Positions 33,771-42,675 of a stretch of DNA of 51,028 nucleotides are shown piece after piece. A program made the translations under genes and the position numbers. Below the pieces are notes generated by a model that did no database searches, was not told the origin of the DNA, and saw only the letters and a list, made by a program, of their open reading frames with translations. Location: positions 1-51,028 of the forward strand of contig PKDX01000029.1 of assembly GCA_002862745.1 (NCBI GenBank), read 5' to 3'. The stretch is from Bacteroidota bacterium (lineage in GTDB: Bacteria; Bacteroidota; Bacteroidia; Chitinophagales; UBA8649). The stretch's first letter is position 1; each line of letters starts with the position of its first letter.

Positions 33771-34882
33771 ACACAACAATAGGCATTCTAGGCGGAGGCC
33801 AACTGGGTCGAATGCTCTTCCAACAGGCTACGAATTACCCCGTAAATCTAACATTCCTCGACAAGGACATTAATGGACCATGCGGTAGTATTTGCCGAGA
33901 TGTTGTGGAAGGTGACCCCATGAATTATGAAGATGTTCTGGCCTTTGGACGATCATGCGACTTAGTGAGTATTGAAATCGAAGCGGTTAACACAGAGGCA
34001 CTTAGACAACTTCAAGAAGAAGGCATTCAAGTTATTCCTAGCCCTGATGCGATTGAAACGATTCGCGATAAAGGGTTACAGAAACAGTACTATTCAAAGT
34101 ATAGCATTTCCACGATGCCCTACCAACTGATCGATTCAGAGAAGCCCAAAGATTTCCCATTTGAGATGCCCTTCGTACAAAAACTTCGTCAAGGGGGTTA
34201 TGATGGAAAAGGAGTCCAAGTCTTCAGAACAAAAGACGACTTAAAAGCATGGTTTGCTGAACCTTCTTTACTAGAAGAGGCCGCCAAAATCCAAACAGAA
34301 ATCGCAGTTATTGTTGGACGAAGTCCTTCCGGCCAATCCATAGCCCTCCCTGAATGCGAAATGGTTTTTGACCCCGTTTACAACCTAGTCAGTCATCTTC
34401 AAATGCCGTCAAGCCTGGACAGGACCATTCAAGAGGAGGCTAAACAACTGGCAATTCAAGTTGTAGAAGCCCTCGATAGTCCCGGTATTTTTGCCGTAGA
34501 AATGTTTCTTTTAGAGGATGGTCGTCTTGTAGTTAACGAGACAGCCCCTCGGACGCATAATTCCGGGCATGCAACCATCGAATCCTTAAGTCTATCGCAG
34601 TTTGACTTGCATCTGCGCGTCTTACTCGACTTGTCGCTACCTGACGTACGGATTAATGCCCCTGCCATAATGGTTAATGTAATTGGCAGTGGGAAGGCAG
34701 GAAAAGCAAAGATTGCAGGGTTAGATGATCTCAGCGCCCTGCCTGATGTTTATTTTCATTGGTACGGAAAATTTCAATCAAAACCCGGTAGAAAAATGGG
34801 TCATGTAACCATACTTAACCCTCAAAATGCAAGTGAGATGGTGGACACCGTGCTGAACACAATTCAAGTTACTGGAGAATAG
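33767..34882 (+). CDS. purK: 5-(carboxyamino)imidazole ribonucleotide synthase
   Basis: PurK is an ATP-grasp enzyme that carboxylates AIR with bicarbonate to N5-CAIR in purine synthesis. The 371 residues start G-I-L-G-G-G-Q-L-G-R-M, then R-D-K-G-L-Q-K-Q, V-Q-K-L-R-Q-G-G-Y-D-G-K-G, V-E-M-F-L, and N-E-T-A-P-R-T-H-N-S-G-H, all family signatures. purE is not adjacent. It overlaps coaE by 4 bp and is convergent with cdaA (5-bp gap). Confidence 0.95.
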   Translation: MNTTIGILGGGQLGRMLFQQATNYPVNLTFLDKDINGPCGSICRDVVEGDPMNYEDVLAFGRSCDLVSIEIEAVNTEALRQLQEEGIQVIPSPDAIETIRDKGLQKQYYSKYSISTMPYQLIDSEKPKDFPFEMPFVQKLRQGGYDGKGVQVFRTKDDLKAWFAEPSLLEEAAKIQTEIAVIVGRSPSGQSIALPECEMVFDPVYNLVSHLQMPSSLDRTIQEEAKQLAIQVVEALDSPGIFAVEMFLLEDGRLVVNETAPRTHNSGHATIESLSLSQFDLHLRVLLDLSLPDVRINAPAIMVNVIGSGKAGKAKIAGLDDLSALPDVYFHWYGKFQSKPGRKMGHVTILNPQNASEMVDTVLNTIQVTGE

Positions 34883-34887
34883 ACACA

Positions 34888-35694
34888 CTATTTTAAGTGA
34901 GCAACAATGGCTTTGTAGAGCTGATCAGGGGAGACATTATAATCAAGCTTTCCTTCATGCGCAATTGACATGGCCCCCGTCTCTTCTGATACAATGAGGC
35001 AGACCGCATCACTTCGCTCGGATACTCCGACAGCTGCTCTATGGCGGATGCCCAAGTAATCAGGCTCTATCGATTTATTGGTTACAGGTAATGTGCATCG
35101 TGCAGCGCGAATACGGCCTTCGAAAATGACTACAGCTCCATCGTGCAAGGCACTGTTTTTTGTAAAGATGGACTCCAGTAAAGAATGAGATACCATGGCA
35201 TCAATTGGAACGCCAGTTTCTTCTACAAAATTTATCGGACTACCTTTTTCAAGGCAAATCAGCGCACCGATTTTTTGCTCTGCCATCCGCTTCATGGCCT
35301 GAACCACCTCAAGCAAGGCTTGATCCATCCCATCTGATTCATCCTTTGCAACATACTTGCGCCATAGTCTATTCTCAGAAAACTGTCGCCCCCTTCCTAA
35401 AAACAGTAAAAATTGGCGAAGTTCAGGTTGGAATAAAATAATGAATGCGATAACCCCTAATCCTAGAAACTGCCTTAAAATGGCATCCAGAAGCCGCATA
35501 TCCAAATACCGGATGACCGTCCAAAAAGCATAAATGCTGAGCACGCCCAAGAAAAGGTTAATTGCGATCGAACCGCGTAACAACTTGTAGACTTGATAGA
35601 CTAAAAGCGCGGTTATACCAAGATCAAGTAGGTCGATCCATCGAAGCGTAAACCACCCGAAATCATATAATTCTTGGTATTGCAAGGCTAGCAT
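34888..35694 (-). CDS. cdaA: Diadenylate cyclase CdaA
   Basis: CdaA makes the second messenger c-di-AMP from two ATP. The 268 residues have about three N-terminal membrane helices (20-36, 44-64, 78-90), a short helical linker and the DAC domain with D-G-A (185-187) and R-H-R (217-219). This is the usual membrane-bound single-copy cyclase of Bacteroidota (TIGR00159). No CdaR regulator is next to it. It lies 9 bp downstream of folP on the same strand, so the two are likely one transcript. Confidence 0.94.
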   Translation of the reverse strand: MLALQYQELYDFGWFTLRWIDLLDLGITALLVYQVYKLLRGSIAINLFLGVLSIYAFWTVIRYLDMRLLDAILRQFLGLGVIAFIILFQPELRQFLLFLGRGRQFSENRLWRKYVAKDESDGMDQALLEVVQAMKRMAEQKIGALICLEKGSPINFVEETGVPIDAMVSHSLLESIFTKNSALHDGAVVIFEGRIRAARCTLPVTNKSIEPDYLGIRHRAAVGVSERSDAVCLIVSEETGAMSIAHEGKLDYNVSPDQLYKAIVAHLK

Positions 35695-35703
35695 GAATCT
35701 AAA

Positions 35704-36603
35704 CTACTTTTTTTTTAGCGAATGCATCAGTTCAATTGCCTCTACTGCCGGTCGCACATCATGACAACGAAGCATCATTGCCCCTTTGGATAACGCCACA
35801 GTATGAAGCACCGTCGTCCCATTGAGCGCTTGTGCTGAGTCAATAGACAATGTTTTTGTAATCATTGATTTTCTAGACACCCCCACACAGATTGGATAGC
35901 TCAAACGTTCTCTGATTATATCGAGTGAATCGAGTAATGTGAAGTTCTGAGATAATGTCTTGCCAAAACCAAACCCCACATCCACGATAACCTCATTGAT
36001 TCCTGCCTTATGTGCTTTTTCAATTAAACGCTCTAACCGAAGAACCACATCGGATACGATGTCAGCCGATTCATTGAGATGATCTTGCATCGTCTTTGGT
36101 GTGCCAGGCATATCCATCAGAATATAAGGCACCTTGGCTTCTGCCACTACCTTATGCATATCGTCATCATAGTGTCCCCCACTGATGTCGTTGATGATAT
36201 CGACCCAACCTAGGTCTAATGCTTTTGTTGCGGTAGAGGCATGTAAAGTATCCAGGCTAACCAACACCTTTCTTCTTAATGGCTGTAGCTCGGATAATAC
36301 ATCGCTAACTCTAGCCCATTCTTCTTCATGAGAAATTATAGAAGCTCCCGGGCGACTGCTCATTCCTCCAACATCCAAGGCCCAAGCTCCCTGAGCTGCC
36401 ATTTCATCTGCTTTAACGACAAGCTTATCAATCGACATACTACGAGAATCAGCGTAGAAACTATCCGGTGTCACATTGAGAATTCCCAACACCACCGGGC
36501 GGTCAAGGTCAACAGACCTCCCGTTGATATTAAAACGTTGACTTGGAAAAGGCAGTGAAGATTTCAAGGTATATTTGTCCAATGGATTTTCCCAAAGATA
36601 CAT
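35704..36603 (-). CDS. folP: Dihydropteroate synthase
   Basis: FolP condenses 6-hydroxymethyl-dihydropterin pyrophosphate with p-aminobenzoate. Signatures include I-L-N-V-T-P-D-S-F, A-L-D-V-G-G-M-S-S-R-P-G, S-L-D-T, N-D-I-S-G-G, D-V-G-F-G-F-G-K, and G-V-S-R-K-S-M-I with H-D-V near the end. The start is uncertain: ATGs exist at 36630 and 36603, and a TTG at 36567 would give the more usual length of about 287 residues. Either ATG overlaps the divergent DUF1599 gene. It is upstream of cdaA on the same strand. Confidence 0.93.
   Translation of the reverse strand: MYLWENPLDKYTLKSSLPFPSQRFNINGRSVDLDRPVVLGILNVTPDSFYADSRSMSIDKLVVKADEMAAQGAWALDVGGMSSRPGASIISHEEEWARVSDVLSELQPLRRKVLVSLDTLHASTATKALDLGWVDIINDISGGHYDDDMHKVVAEAKVPYILMDMPGTPKTMQDHLNESADIVSDVVLRLERLIEKAHKAGINEVIVDVGFGFGKTLSQNFTLLDSLDIIRERLSYPICVGVSRKSMITKTLSIDSAQALNGTTVLHTVALSKGAMMLRCHDVRPAVEAIELMHSLKKK
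36570..36577 (+). promoter_or_regulatory. -7 box directly before the DUF1599 start
   Basis: TATATTTG matches TANNTTTG exactly and ends 4 bases before the ATG at 36582. A TTG at 36544-36546 lies 23 bases upstream, slightly long for the -33 element. Transcription would begin at about the start codon, giving a leaderless or very short-leader mRNA. Confidence 0.35.
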
Positions 36604-37130
36604 CAAGTCAATTCGATGCGGTGGTTTCAAAATGTCGTGATATTTTTTCGCTCAAAACAAAAGACTACGGAACCTCTTGGCGTGTTATGCGGACAGCTAC
36701 CTTAACCGACCAGCTTTACATCAAGGCTAAGCGCATTCGAACAATTGAGGAAACGGGCAGTCATCTCGTAGAGGAAGGGGTATATGAAGAATGGATGGCT
36801 ATGGTGAATTATGCGATTATGGCCATTATTCAACACCATCAAAATGATGAAGAATTGGAACTTGAAGCATCGCATGCACTAGCATTGTATGACAAGACAA
36901 TGGCAGAAGTGAAAGATCTTATGATGAGAAAAAATCATGACTATGGCGAAGCATGGAGAGAGATGCGTATTTCGTCTTACACTGACATGGTGTTAACCAA
37001 ACTTCAACGGCTTCGTCAAATCGAGGATAATCAAGGATCTACTGCCATTAGTGAAGGGCCGAAAGGGCACTATTCAGACATTGCAAACTACTCTATTTTT
37101 GCATTGATTCGCTTGGATGAAGGGACATAG
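36582..37130 (+). CDS. DUF1599 (Nmad1-type) protein with tandem repeats
   Basis: The ATG at 36582 gives M-D-F-P-K-D-T-S-S-Q-F-D, matching the family start. The 182 residues contain two copies of a helical repeat, each with K-x-x-D-Y-G-x-(S/A)-W-R-x-M-R, K-(A/L)-x-R-(I/L)-R-x-I-E, and a final D/V-N-Y-(A/S)-I-(M/F)-A. DUF1599 is linked to nucleotide-modification contexts by comparative genomics, but its biochemistry is not known. A -7-like box ends 4 bases before the ATG, so the mRNA may be nearly leaderless. Confidence 0.85.
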   Translation: MDFPKDTSSQFDAVVSKCRDIFSLKTKDYGTSWRVMRTATLTDQLYIKAKRIRTIEETGSHLVEEGVYEEWMAMVNYAIMAIIQHHQNDEELELEASHALALYDKTMAEVKDLMMRKNHDYGEAWREMRISSYTDMVLTKLQRLRQIEDNQGSTAISEGPKGHYSDIANYSIFALIRLDEGT

Positions 37131-37205
37131 TTCAGTCCTTTTGTTTTCACATTCTTTTACATTATTCCAACAATTCAGCAACCATTTCAATCGTATTTTT
37201 AGGTG

Positions 37206-38606
37206 ATGATTGCAGATATATTATTACTGACTAGCCCAAGTCCAGATCAATCAACTTTTGGCATCGTGCTCAAAATTTTTGGTGGCTGTGCTCTCGTTGC
37301 TATTCTTGTCACTACGGCATATTCCCTATGGATGAAAAAAAAGACATCCATTGATTTTGACAATGATAGCACGAAGGCTAACGTGCTCAATCTGACGTCG
37401 CTTTTTCTGCGTTTCTTTTTAGCGAGTCTTTTGATTTTCTCCGGCGCGGTAAAAATCATAGACCCCTTAGGGACATCCTATAAAATGCAAGATTACTACA
37501 CCGCATTTGATGCACAGATGAGTGAGGCGTATTTAGTGGAACACGGTGAAGCTCCACCAAGTGACATATGGTATACCCAATTGTTTAGCAGTCTCAAAAA
37601 AATTAGCGTACCGACAGCCGTATTTATGGTTGTACTTGAAGTGGTCTTAGGTGTACTCCTATTCCTTGGAATATTTAAACGAAGTGTGATTCCCATAACA
37701 GCTGCCATGCTCTTCTTCTTCACTTTCCTAACAGGATATACTGCACAAACCGGGGAGCCCTCGGACTGCGGATGCTTCGGAGATTTTATCAAACTCAGAC
37801 CGATTGACTCCTTTTACAAGGATATTATCCTATGTATCGCAATCGCAATATTATGGATGTTATCGTCTAAGATTCGCCCCATGATTGAGAAAGGTTTAGA
37901 CCGACAGGTCACCTTGATAAGCGTAAGTGCAATCTGCTTTCTATTTGCTTTTTCAAACTATATGTTTGGCTTGCCAATTGTTGATTTCAGACCCTATAAA
38001 GTAGGGAATGATATCGGGGAGAAGACCGTGAGTATTCCCGATGAGTACCGTTATGGATTTGGCTACAAAAACAAAGAAACAGGCGAAAAAGTAATCCTAA
38101 GCGATGAGGAGTTCGCTACCGAATGGGAAGCTTACAGTGATACGAATACATGGACCTTTCTGGATCGTCAAGAAGAACTAGTCAAAGAAGGTAGTCCAGC
38201 AGAGCTTGATTTCTCCGTCTTAGATTCTATGGGAAACGATTTAGCCCAGGAACATTTCAATTATGAGGGAGTTACCTTATGGGTTGTATCCGGAGAGCCC
38301 TTAAAGGCTTCTAAAAAGCGGTGGGAGTCTCTAAATGAGCTTACGACATGGGCTAATGAAAAAGCGCATAGAATGCATGCCTACCTCGAATGCGGTGCGA
38401 AAACCCCACAAGATGTAGTGCAGGAGATCAAAGACGAGCACAAAATAGTCCTTCGTTTTCCATGTTATGCTTCCGATGGCAAAGTGCTTAAAACCGCCAT
38501 TCGGGCAAATCCAGGGCTAATCATACTCAAAGATGGTGTTGTTCTTGCCAAGTATCACCACACAAGCTATCCCACAACCAAGGACCTTGAAAACCTCTTG
38601 AAGTAA
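37206..38606 (+). CDS. BT_3928-like DoxX/MauE family membrane protein with thioredoxin-like C-terminal part
   Basis: ATG at 37206 is preferred to the GTG just before it. The 466-residue protein has one N-terminal helix (about 20-40), then a DoxX/MauE four-helix bundle (about 65-215) with L-I-F-S-G-A-V-K-I-I-D-P-L-G and the D-C-G-C-F-G-D-F cysteine motif. Further membrane helices lead to a soluble C-terminal half (about 285-466) resembling thioredoxin-like folds without an obvious C-x-x-C. MauE-type proteins act in disulfide or redox steps; the substrate here is unknown. The next gene, 11 bp on, encodes a related lipoprotein. Confidence 0.85.
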   Translation: MIADILLLTSPSPDQSTFGIVLKIFGGCALVAILVTTAYSLWMKKKTSIDFDNDSTKANVLNLTSLFLRFFLASLLIFSGAVKIIDPLGTSYKMQDYYTAFDAQMSEAYLVEHGEAPPSDIWYTQLFSSLKKISVPTAVFMVVLEVVLGVLLFLGIFKRSVIPITAAMLFFFTFLTGYTAQTGEPSDCGCFGDFIKLRPIDSFYKDIILCIAIAILWMLSSKIRPMIEKGLDRQVTLISVSAICFLFAFSNYMFGLPIVDFRPYKVGNDIGEKTVSIPDEYRYGFGYKNKETGEKVILSDEEFATEWEAYSDTNTWTFLDRQEELVKEGSPAELDFSVLDSMGNDLAQEHFNYEGVTLWVVSGEPLKASKKRWESLNELTTWANEKAHRMHAYLECGAKTPQDVVQEIKDEHKIVLRFPCYASDGKVLKTAIRANPGLIILKDGVVLAKYHHTSYPTTKDLENLLK

Positions 38607-38617
38607 ATCAGCAGAAT

Positions 38618-39346
38618 ATGAAACCACATTATATCATCGCAATTTTCATTCTTGGCTTGTGTTTGATTACAGCATGCAAAAGGAATGAAAACAGTGAGCA
38701 AGGAGCAGAGGAAAGAGAAATCGTAGATTCCTCCCTCTACCCTATTGGAACCAACCTAAGGGAATTGATTTTTTCTAAACCAGCTTCTTATGATACAGCC
38801 TACGTTTATGCGTATAAAAAACTGGGCAAAGACACGATTCTCAGAGGAGACTTTGATAATGGAGGTTGGAAAAAATACAATAGCAAAGAGTGGGCCTATG
38901 ACACCCTAGTAGCATTTCAAAACAGCGATGAGATTCCGGCGCAACTCTACCTTCCTTTATCGGATGAATTTGGCATGAACAAACTTGTTGAGCATTTGTA
39001 TGCAGACCGCTTAACCTGCGTATTTATCGCACCAAGTTTCCGAACGCAAGATGAAGGCTACTGGCTGCTTGCTGAGCAATACCACCAATGGGCTAAAAAT
39101 AATGGCATTCAAGTGGTGGCCTATGTCGATAACTCCGAAGTAGATCCTTATGAAATGAAAGAAGCATTAGGACTCAGCTTACAAATTAACTTCACCCACC
39201 GTGATTTTCTCTTTCCGCTTATTGACAGTGAACTCGGAATGATTGTCTTAGACTACGGCATAATCATCGACAAGCTAACTAAGGAGGACTTCCCCGATCT
39301 TCTCACCTTTGAGCAAAAGGTCAACGAATGGAGAAGTCCATCGTAA
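38618..39346 (+). CDS. Hypothetical lipoprotein next to the DoxX protein
   Basis: The 242 residues begin with a lipoprotein signal (M-K-P-H-Y-I-I-A-I-F, lipobox I-T-A-C with Cys20). The rest is a soluble domain with alternating strands and helices (L-T-C-V-F-I-A-P-S-F, I-Q-V-V-A-Y-V-D-N-S) that could be thioredoxin-like, but there is no C-x-x-C pair. It shares an operon with the DoxX protein, so a joint envelope role is plausible. Its end overlaps aroK by 19 bp. Confidence 0.75.
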   Translation: MKPHYIIAIFILGLCLITACKRNENSEQGAEEREIVDSSLYPIGTNLRELIFSKPASYDTAYVYAYKKLGKDTILRGDFDNGGWKKYNSKEWAYDTLVAFQNSDEIPAQLYLPLSDEFGMNKLVEHLYADRLTCVFIAPSFRTQDEGYWLLAEQYHQWAKNNGIQVVAYVDNSEVDPYEMKEALGLSLQINFTHRDFLFPLIDSELGMIVLDYGIIIDKLTKEDFPDLLTFEQKVNEWRSPS

Positions 39347-39867
39347 GTCAAAAGACCACACGAACTGTTTTTCTTCTGGGCTTTATGGCCTCGGGAAAGT
39401 CGTCCTATGGACGAAAAGCAGCAAAACGTCTAGAGCTACCATTTATCGATCTAGATGACGAGATTGAAAAGAAAATGGGCATGAACATTGCTGAGCTTTT
39501 CCAAAAACAAGGAGAACAGTCCTTCCGTGATATTGAATTTGAAACACTCTCAAATCTATTGCCACAATCTGGTATTATCAGTTTAGGCGGAGGGACAGTT
39601 TGCAACCACAACGTCTGGGATTTACTAAAGAACCATGGACTTACCGTGTTTCTAGACATGCCCTTTGAAAAGTGCTTAGGTCGACTTAGAACGTCCAAAA
39701 AAGCTCGGCCCCTTGCGGTAAATCTAGAGAATAAGGAAGCAATTGATAGGTTGCACACACTCTACGAAAAAAGGAAGGAAAATTATCATCGCGCCGATCA
39801 TAAAGTAGACTTTCCCTATGACCACAAGTCATTGGCAAATAGCCTCTCTTTATGGATGAAGGGATAG
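39328..39867 (+). CDS. aroK: Shikimate kinase
   Basis: AroK phosphorylates shikimate in chorismate synthesis. The 179 residues have Walker A G-F-M-A-S-G-K-S-S-Y-G, the D-L-D-D-E-I-E shikimate-binding block, F-R-D-I-E-F-E, L-G-G-G-T-V, and the R-P-L lid residue. The gene starts inside the 3' end of the lipoprotein gene (19-bp overlap), suggesting one transcript. Confidence 0.95.
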   Translation: MEKSIVSQKTTRTVFLLGFMASGKSSYGRKAAKRLELPFIDLDDEIEKKMGMNIAELFQKQGEQSFRDIEFETLSNLLPQSGIISLGGGTVCNHNVWDLLKNHGLTVFLDMPFEKCLGRLRTSKKARPLAVNLENKEAIDRLHTLYEKRKENYHRADHKVDFPYDHKSLANSLSLWMKG

Positions 39868-39893
39868 CTTTATCCTTTCTTGCATCCTACAAT

Positions 39894-40412
39894 TTATTGT
39901 AACCAAACGCTCTGGACCTCTTCCTCACTACATTCTACTTCGATGTGCTCCCGGATGGTCGTATTCAGCGATAGGCCGACATAGTCAGAGTGTATTGGGA
40001 AGCGTTTATGCCGTCGCTCAACTAAGACCGCTGTCCGAATCGATTTTACAGGCGTGCCGTGAAGAATACTCAAGGCATAAAACAAGGTCTTTCCGCTGTT
40101 GGATACATCATCTACACAAAGTACCGATTGGTGTTCCAAGTCCGACAAGTCACATGAGCTATAAATCGAGCTTGCTAAGGGGTTGGCTTTGTTAAGGGTA
40201 ATAAATCCAGAGAGTTTGGCGCCATCACGAATAGAGTTTAATGCATCGCAGAGTTCCTTCGCTAGCGTAGCACCAGCCTTTGAAATACCCAAAACATGGA
40301 TCACCTCCTCCTCATGGTGATCCTCCCAAATCTGGTAGGCCAACCGCATAATCTTTTTCGTTATCTGGCTGCGGTCTAAAATTTGATGAGACGACGCGGA
40401 TGTAGACTTCAT
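39894..40412 (-). CDS. Phosphoribosyltransferase (PRTase type I)
   Basis: The 172 residues have the type I PRTase fold: V-I-H-V-L-G-I-S-K-A-G strand, the PRPP-binding loop V-L-C-V-D-D-V-S-N-S-G-K-T (about 96-108), and a C-terminal Y-V-G-L-S-L region. It resembles PyrR/hypoxanthine-type enzymes, but the purine or pyrimidine substrate, or a regulator role, cannot be told. It is convergent with aroK (26-bp gap) and divergent from the Fe-S gene. Confidence 0.8.
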   Translation of the reverse strand: MKSTSASSHQILDRSQITKKIMRLAYQIWEDHHEEEVIHVLGISKAGATLAKELCDALNSIRDGAKLSGFITLNKANPLASSIYSSCDLSDLEHQSVLCVDDVSNSGKTLFYALSILHGTPVKSIRTAVLVERRHKRFPIHSDYVGLSLNTTIREHIEVECSEEEVQSVWLQ

Positions 40413-40522
40413 TTCCCGAATGTATAGAATAAAGGTAAAATCTCGAGGATAAAATAATAATGCTTCGGTAATGGCAAGACATACACTATCTTTAGATAGA
40501 CTGGCGTTAAAGACTGATCATT

Positions 40523-41845
40523 ATGGAACCAATACAAATCATTCAGATTCTAGCCTTCCTCTTGCTGACGACCTTTACCTTCGTGGTGAGTGGCAAGAAA
40601 TATGTTACGATCTATCGAAACATCTCTATGGGGAAAGCGGAAGATTCAGCACCCGACCGCGTATTACGTTGGAAGAATATGCTTCGCATTGCCCTGGGGC
40701 AAGGGAAAATGTTTGCTAATCTGCCAGCTGCTGTTCTCCACTTGTGTGTTTATGTAGCCTTTGTGTTTACACAGATTGAGCTGATTGAAATCTTTGCAGA
40801 TGGAATTACAGGCCGACACCGAATTTTGTACAATGGAATTCAATCTTCATGGTTTACCGGCCTTTACACAGCCATCATCTCTACGATTGAAGTACTATCA
40901 CTACTTGCCCTCATCGCCACATTTTTCTTTCTTGCTCGAAGGAATATGCTTTCCATCCCACGATTTAGAAAGGCAGAAATGGAGGGTTGGCCACATCGAG
41001 ATGCCAATATCATTCTTTACTGGGAAATCGTCTTAGTCACTTGTATTTTCCTCATGAATGGAGCAGATGCCGCGCTGCACCCTGATGAATATGGATTTAT
41101 CTTCTCCTCGAACTTAGGCCCCGCATTACTTGGAGGGCTTAGCGAGAGCACCTTGCATATCCTCGAGCGAGTTGGATGGTGGGGTCACATTACAGGAGTC
41201 CTTGGATTTTTAATCTACCTGCCCTACTCCAAGCACCTGCATATCCTTCTTGCCTTTCCAAACACCTTTTATGCCCGCCAAAAGCCAGCAGGCCAAATGG
41301 ACAATCTTGACAGTGTTACCCAGGAAATCAAGTTAATGATGAATCCTGATACCGCCTTTGCTGCGGCAGACCCTAATGCTGAAATTCCAACATTTGGAGC
41401 AAAAGATGTCGGAGATCTCACTTGGAAAAACCTACTTGATGCGTATTCATGCACTGAGTGTGGTCGTTGCACGGATCAGTGTCCTGCCAATTTAACGGGC
41501 AAAAAGCTCTCTCCTCGAAAGGTCATGATGGATACCCGAGATCGCATGGAGGAGCTTGCAGCATTTCGTAAAGGCTCAGGTGAAGAGCATGATGGGAAAA
41601 GTCTGATATCAGACGAATATGTAAGCGTCGAAGAATTACGCGCCTGCACAACATGCAATGCCTGTGTGGAAGCCTGCCCGGTAATGATTAATCCCCTGGA
41701 TATTATTATTCAAATGAGAAGAAACTTAATCTTGGAGCAGTCCAATTCGCCCGAAGAGTGGAATGCGCTTTTCAATAGTATTGAGAACAGCAATGCCGCG
41801 TGGGCCTTCCCCGCAAGTGATCGGCTGAAATGGACAGAGAACTAA
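40523..41845 (+). CDS. Membrane-bound 4Fe-4S oxidoreductase subunit (HdrC/E-like)
   Basis: The 440 residues begin with several membrane helices (about 5-25, 70-95, 115-140, 170-190, 220-240), then a soluble part with two 4Fe-4S binding motifs: C-T-E-C-G-R-C-T-D-Q-C-P (about 312-323) and C-T-T-C-N-A-C-V-E-A-C-P (about 374-385). The partner gene 22 bp downstream encodes a two-CCG-domain protein. Such pairs resemble HdrC/HdrB or GlpC/LutA modules and pass electrons between a membrane carrier and a soluble donor. Donor and acceptor are unknown. Confidence 0.85.
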   Translation: MEPIQIIQILAFLLLTTFTFVVSGKKYVTIYRNISMGKAEDSAPDRVLRWKNMLRIALGQGKMFANLPAAVLHLCVYVAFVFTQIELIEIFADGITGRHRILYNGIQSSWFTGLYTAIISTIEVLSLLALIATFFFLARRNMLSIPRFRKAEMEGWPHRDANIILYWEIVLVTCIFLMNGADAALHPDEYGFIFSSNLGPALLGGLSESTLHILERVGWWGHITGVLGFLIYLPYSKHLHILLAFPNTFYARQKPAGQMDNLDSVTQEIKLMMNPDTAFAAADPNAEIPTFGAKDVGDLTWKNLLDAYSCTECGRCTDQCPANLTGKKLSPRKVMMDTRDRMEELAAFRKGSGEEHDGKSLISDEYVSVEELRACTTCNACVEACPVMINPLDIIIQMRRNLILEQSNSPEEWNALFNSIENSNAAWAFPASDRLKWTEN

Positions 41846-41867
41846 ATCTGAATAGATAAACAAGCAT

Positions 41868-42674
41868 ATGGAACTACAGGTAAAAACTATGGCTCAATTG
41901 ACGGCGGAAGGTCAATCCGTAGACGTACTCTTTTGGGTAGGATGTGCGGGAAGTTTTGATGACAGAGCAAAAAAAATCACGAGAGCCTTTGCCAAAATTC
42001 TCCAACACTGTGAGGTTAATTTTGCAGTACTTGGAAGTGAGGAAGGCTGTACGGGTGATCCAGCCAAACGGGCGGGTAACGAATTCGCCTTTCAAATGGC
42101 AGCTCATATGAACATTGAAATACTCAATGGCTATGGAGTAAAAAATATTGTGACGACCTGCCCCCATTGTTTTAACATCTTAAAGAATGAATATCCTGGC
42201 TTAGGTGGGAGTTATGAGGTGATGCACCACACGACCTTCTTACAAAACCTCATCAACGAAGGGCGCATAAAGCTTACCGATGCCGATGTTTTTAAAGGGC
42301 GAAGAATCACCTACCACGATTCTTGTTATCTCGGAAGAGCTAACGGCATTTACGAAGCACCGCGCGAAGTACTCGCTCAACTTGATGCAGAACTTGTTGA
42401 AATGAAGAGCTGCAAATCCAAAGGGCTATGTTGTGGAGCGGGGGGTGCCCAGATGTGGAAGGAAGATGAACCGGGAGAAGAGCGCATTAATACACGCAGA
42501 AGCCGGGAAATGGCTGATACAAAAGCCGATATCGTAGCGGCAAATTGTCCTTTTTGCATGACCATGCTTCGCGATGGGGTAAGCAAGCAAAACCTTGAAG
42601 GGGAAATGCATGTTTTTGATTTAGCGGAGCTCGTAGCCGCTGGACAAGGAATTCAAGATATAAACCTAGACTAA
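41868..42674 (+). CDS. CCG-domain (Fe-S)-binding oxidoreductase subunit (HdrB/LutA-like)
   Basis: The 268 residues have two cysteine-rich CCG-type domains. The first holds W-V-G-C-A-G-S-F, G-C-T-G-D-P and C-P-H-C-F-N. The second holds H-D-S-C-Y-L-G-R, L-C-C-G-A-G-G and N-C-P-F-C. In heterodisulfide-reductase-like enzymes these bind unusual Fe-S clusters and do the catalytic step. It is paired with the membrane subunit at 40523-41845 and followed 1 bp later by ychF. Confidence 0.88.
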   Translation: MELQVKTMAQLTAEGQSVDVLFWVGCAGSFDDRAKKITRAFAKILQHCEVNFAVLGSEEGCTGDPAKRAGNEFAFQMAAHMNIEILNGYGVKNIVTTCPHCFNILKNEYPGLGGSYEVMHHTTFLQNLINEGRIKLTDADVFKGRRITYHDSCYLGRANGIYEAPREVLAQLDAELVEMKSCKSKGLCCGAGGAQMWKEDEPGEERINTRRSREMADTKADIVAANCPFCMTMLRDGVSKQNLEGEMHVFDLAELVAAGQGIQDINLD

Positions 42675-42675
42675 C

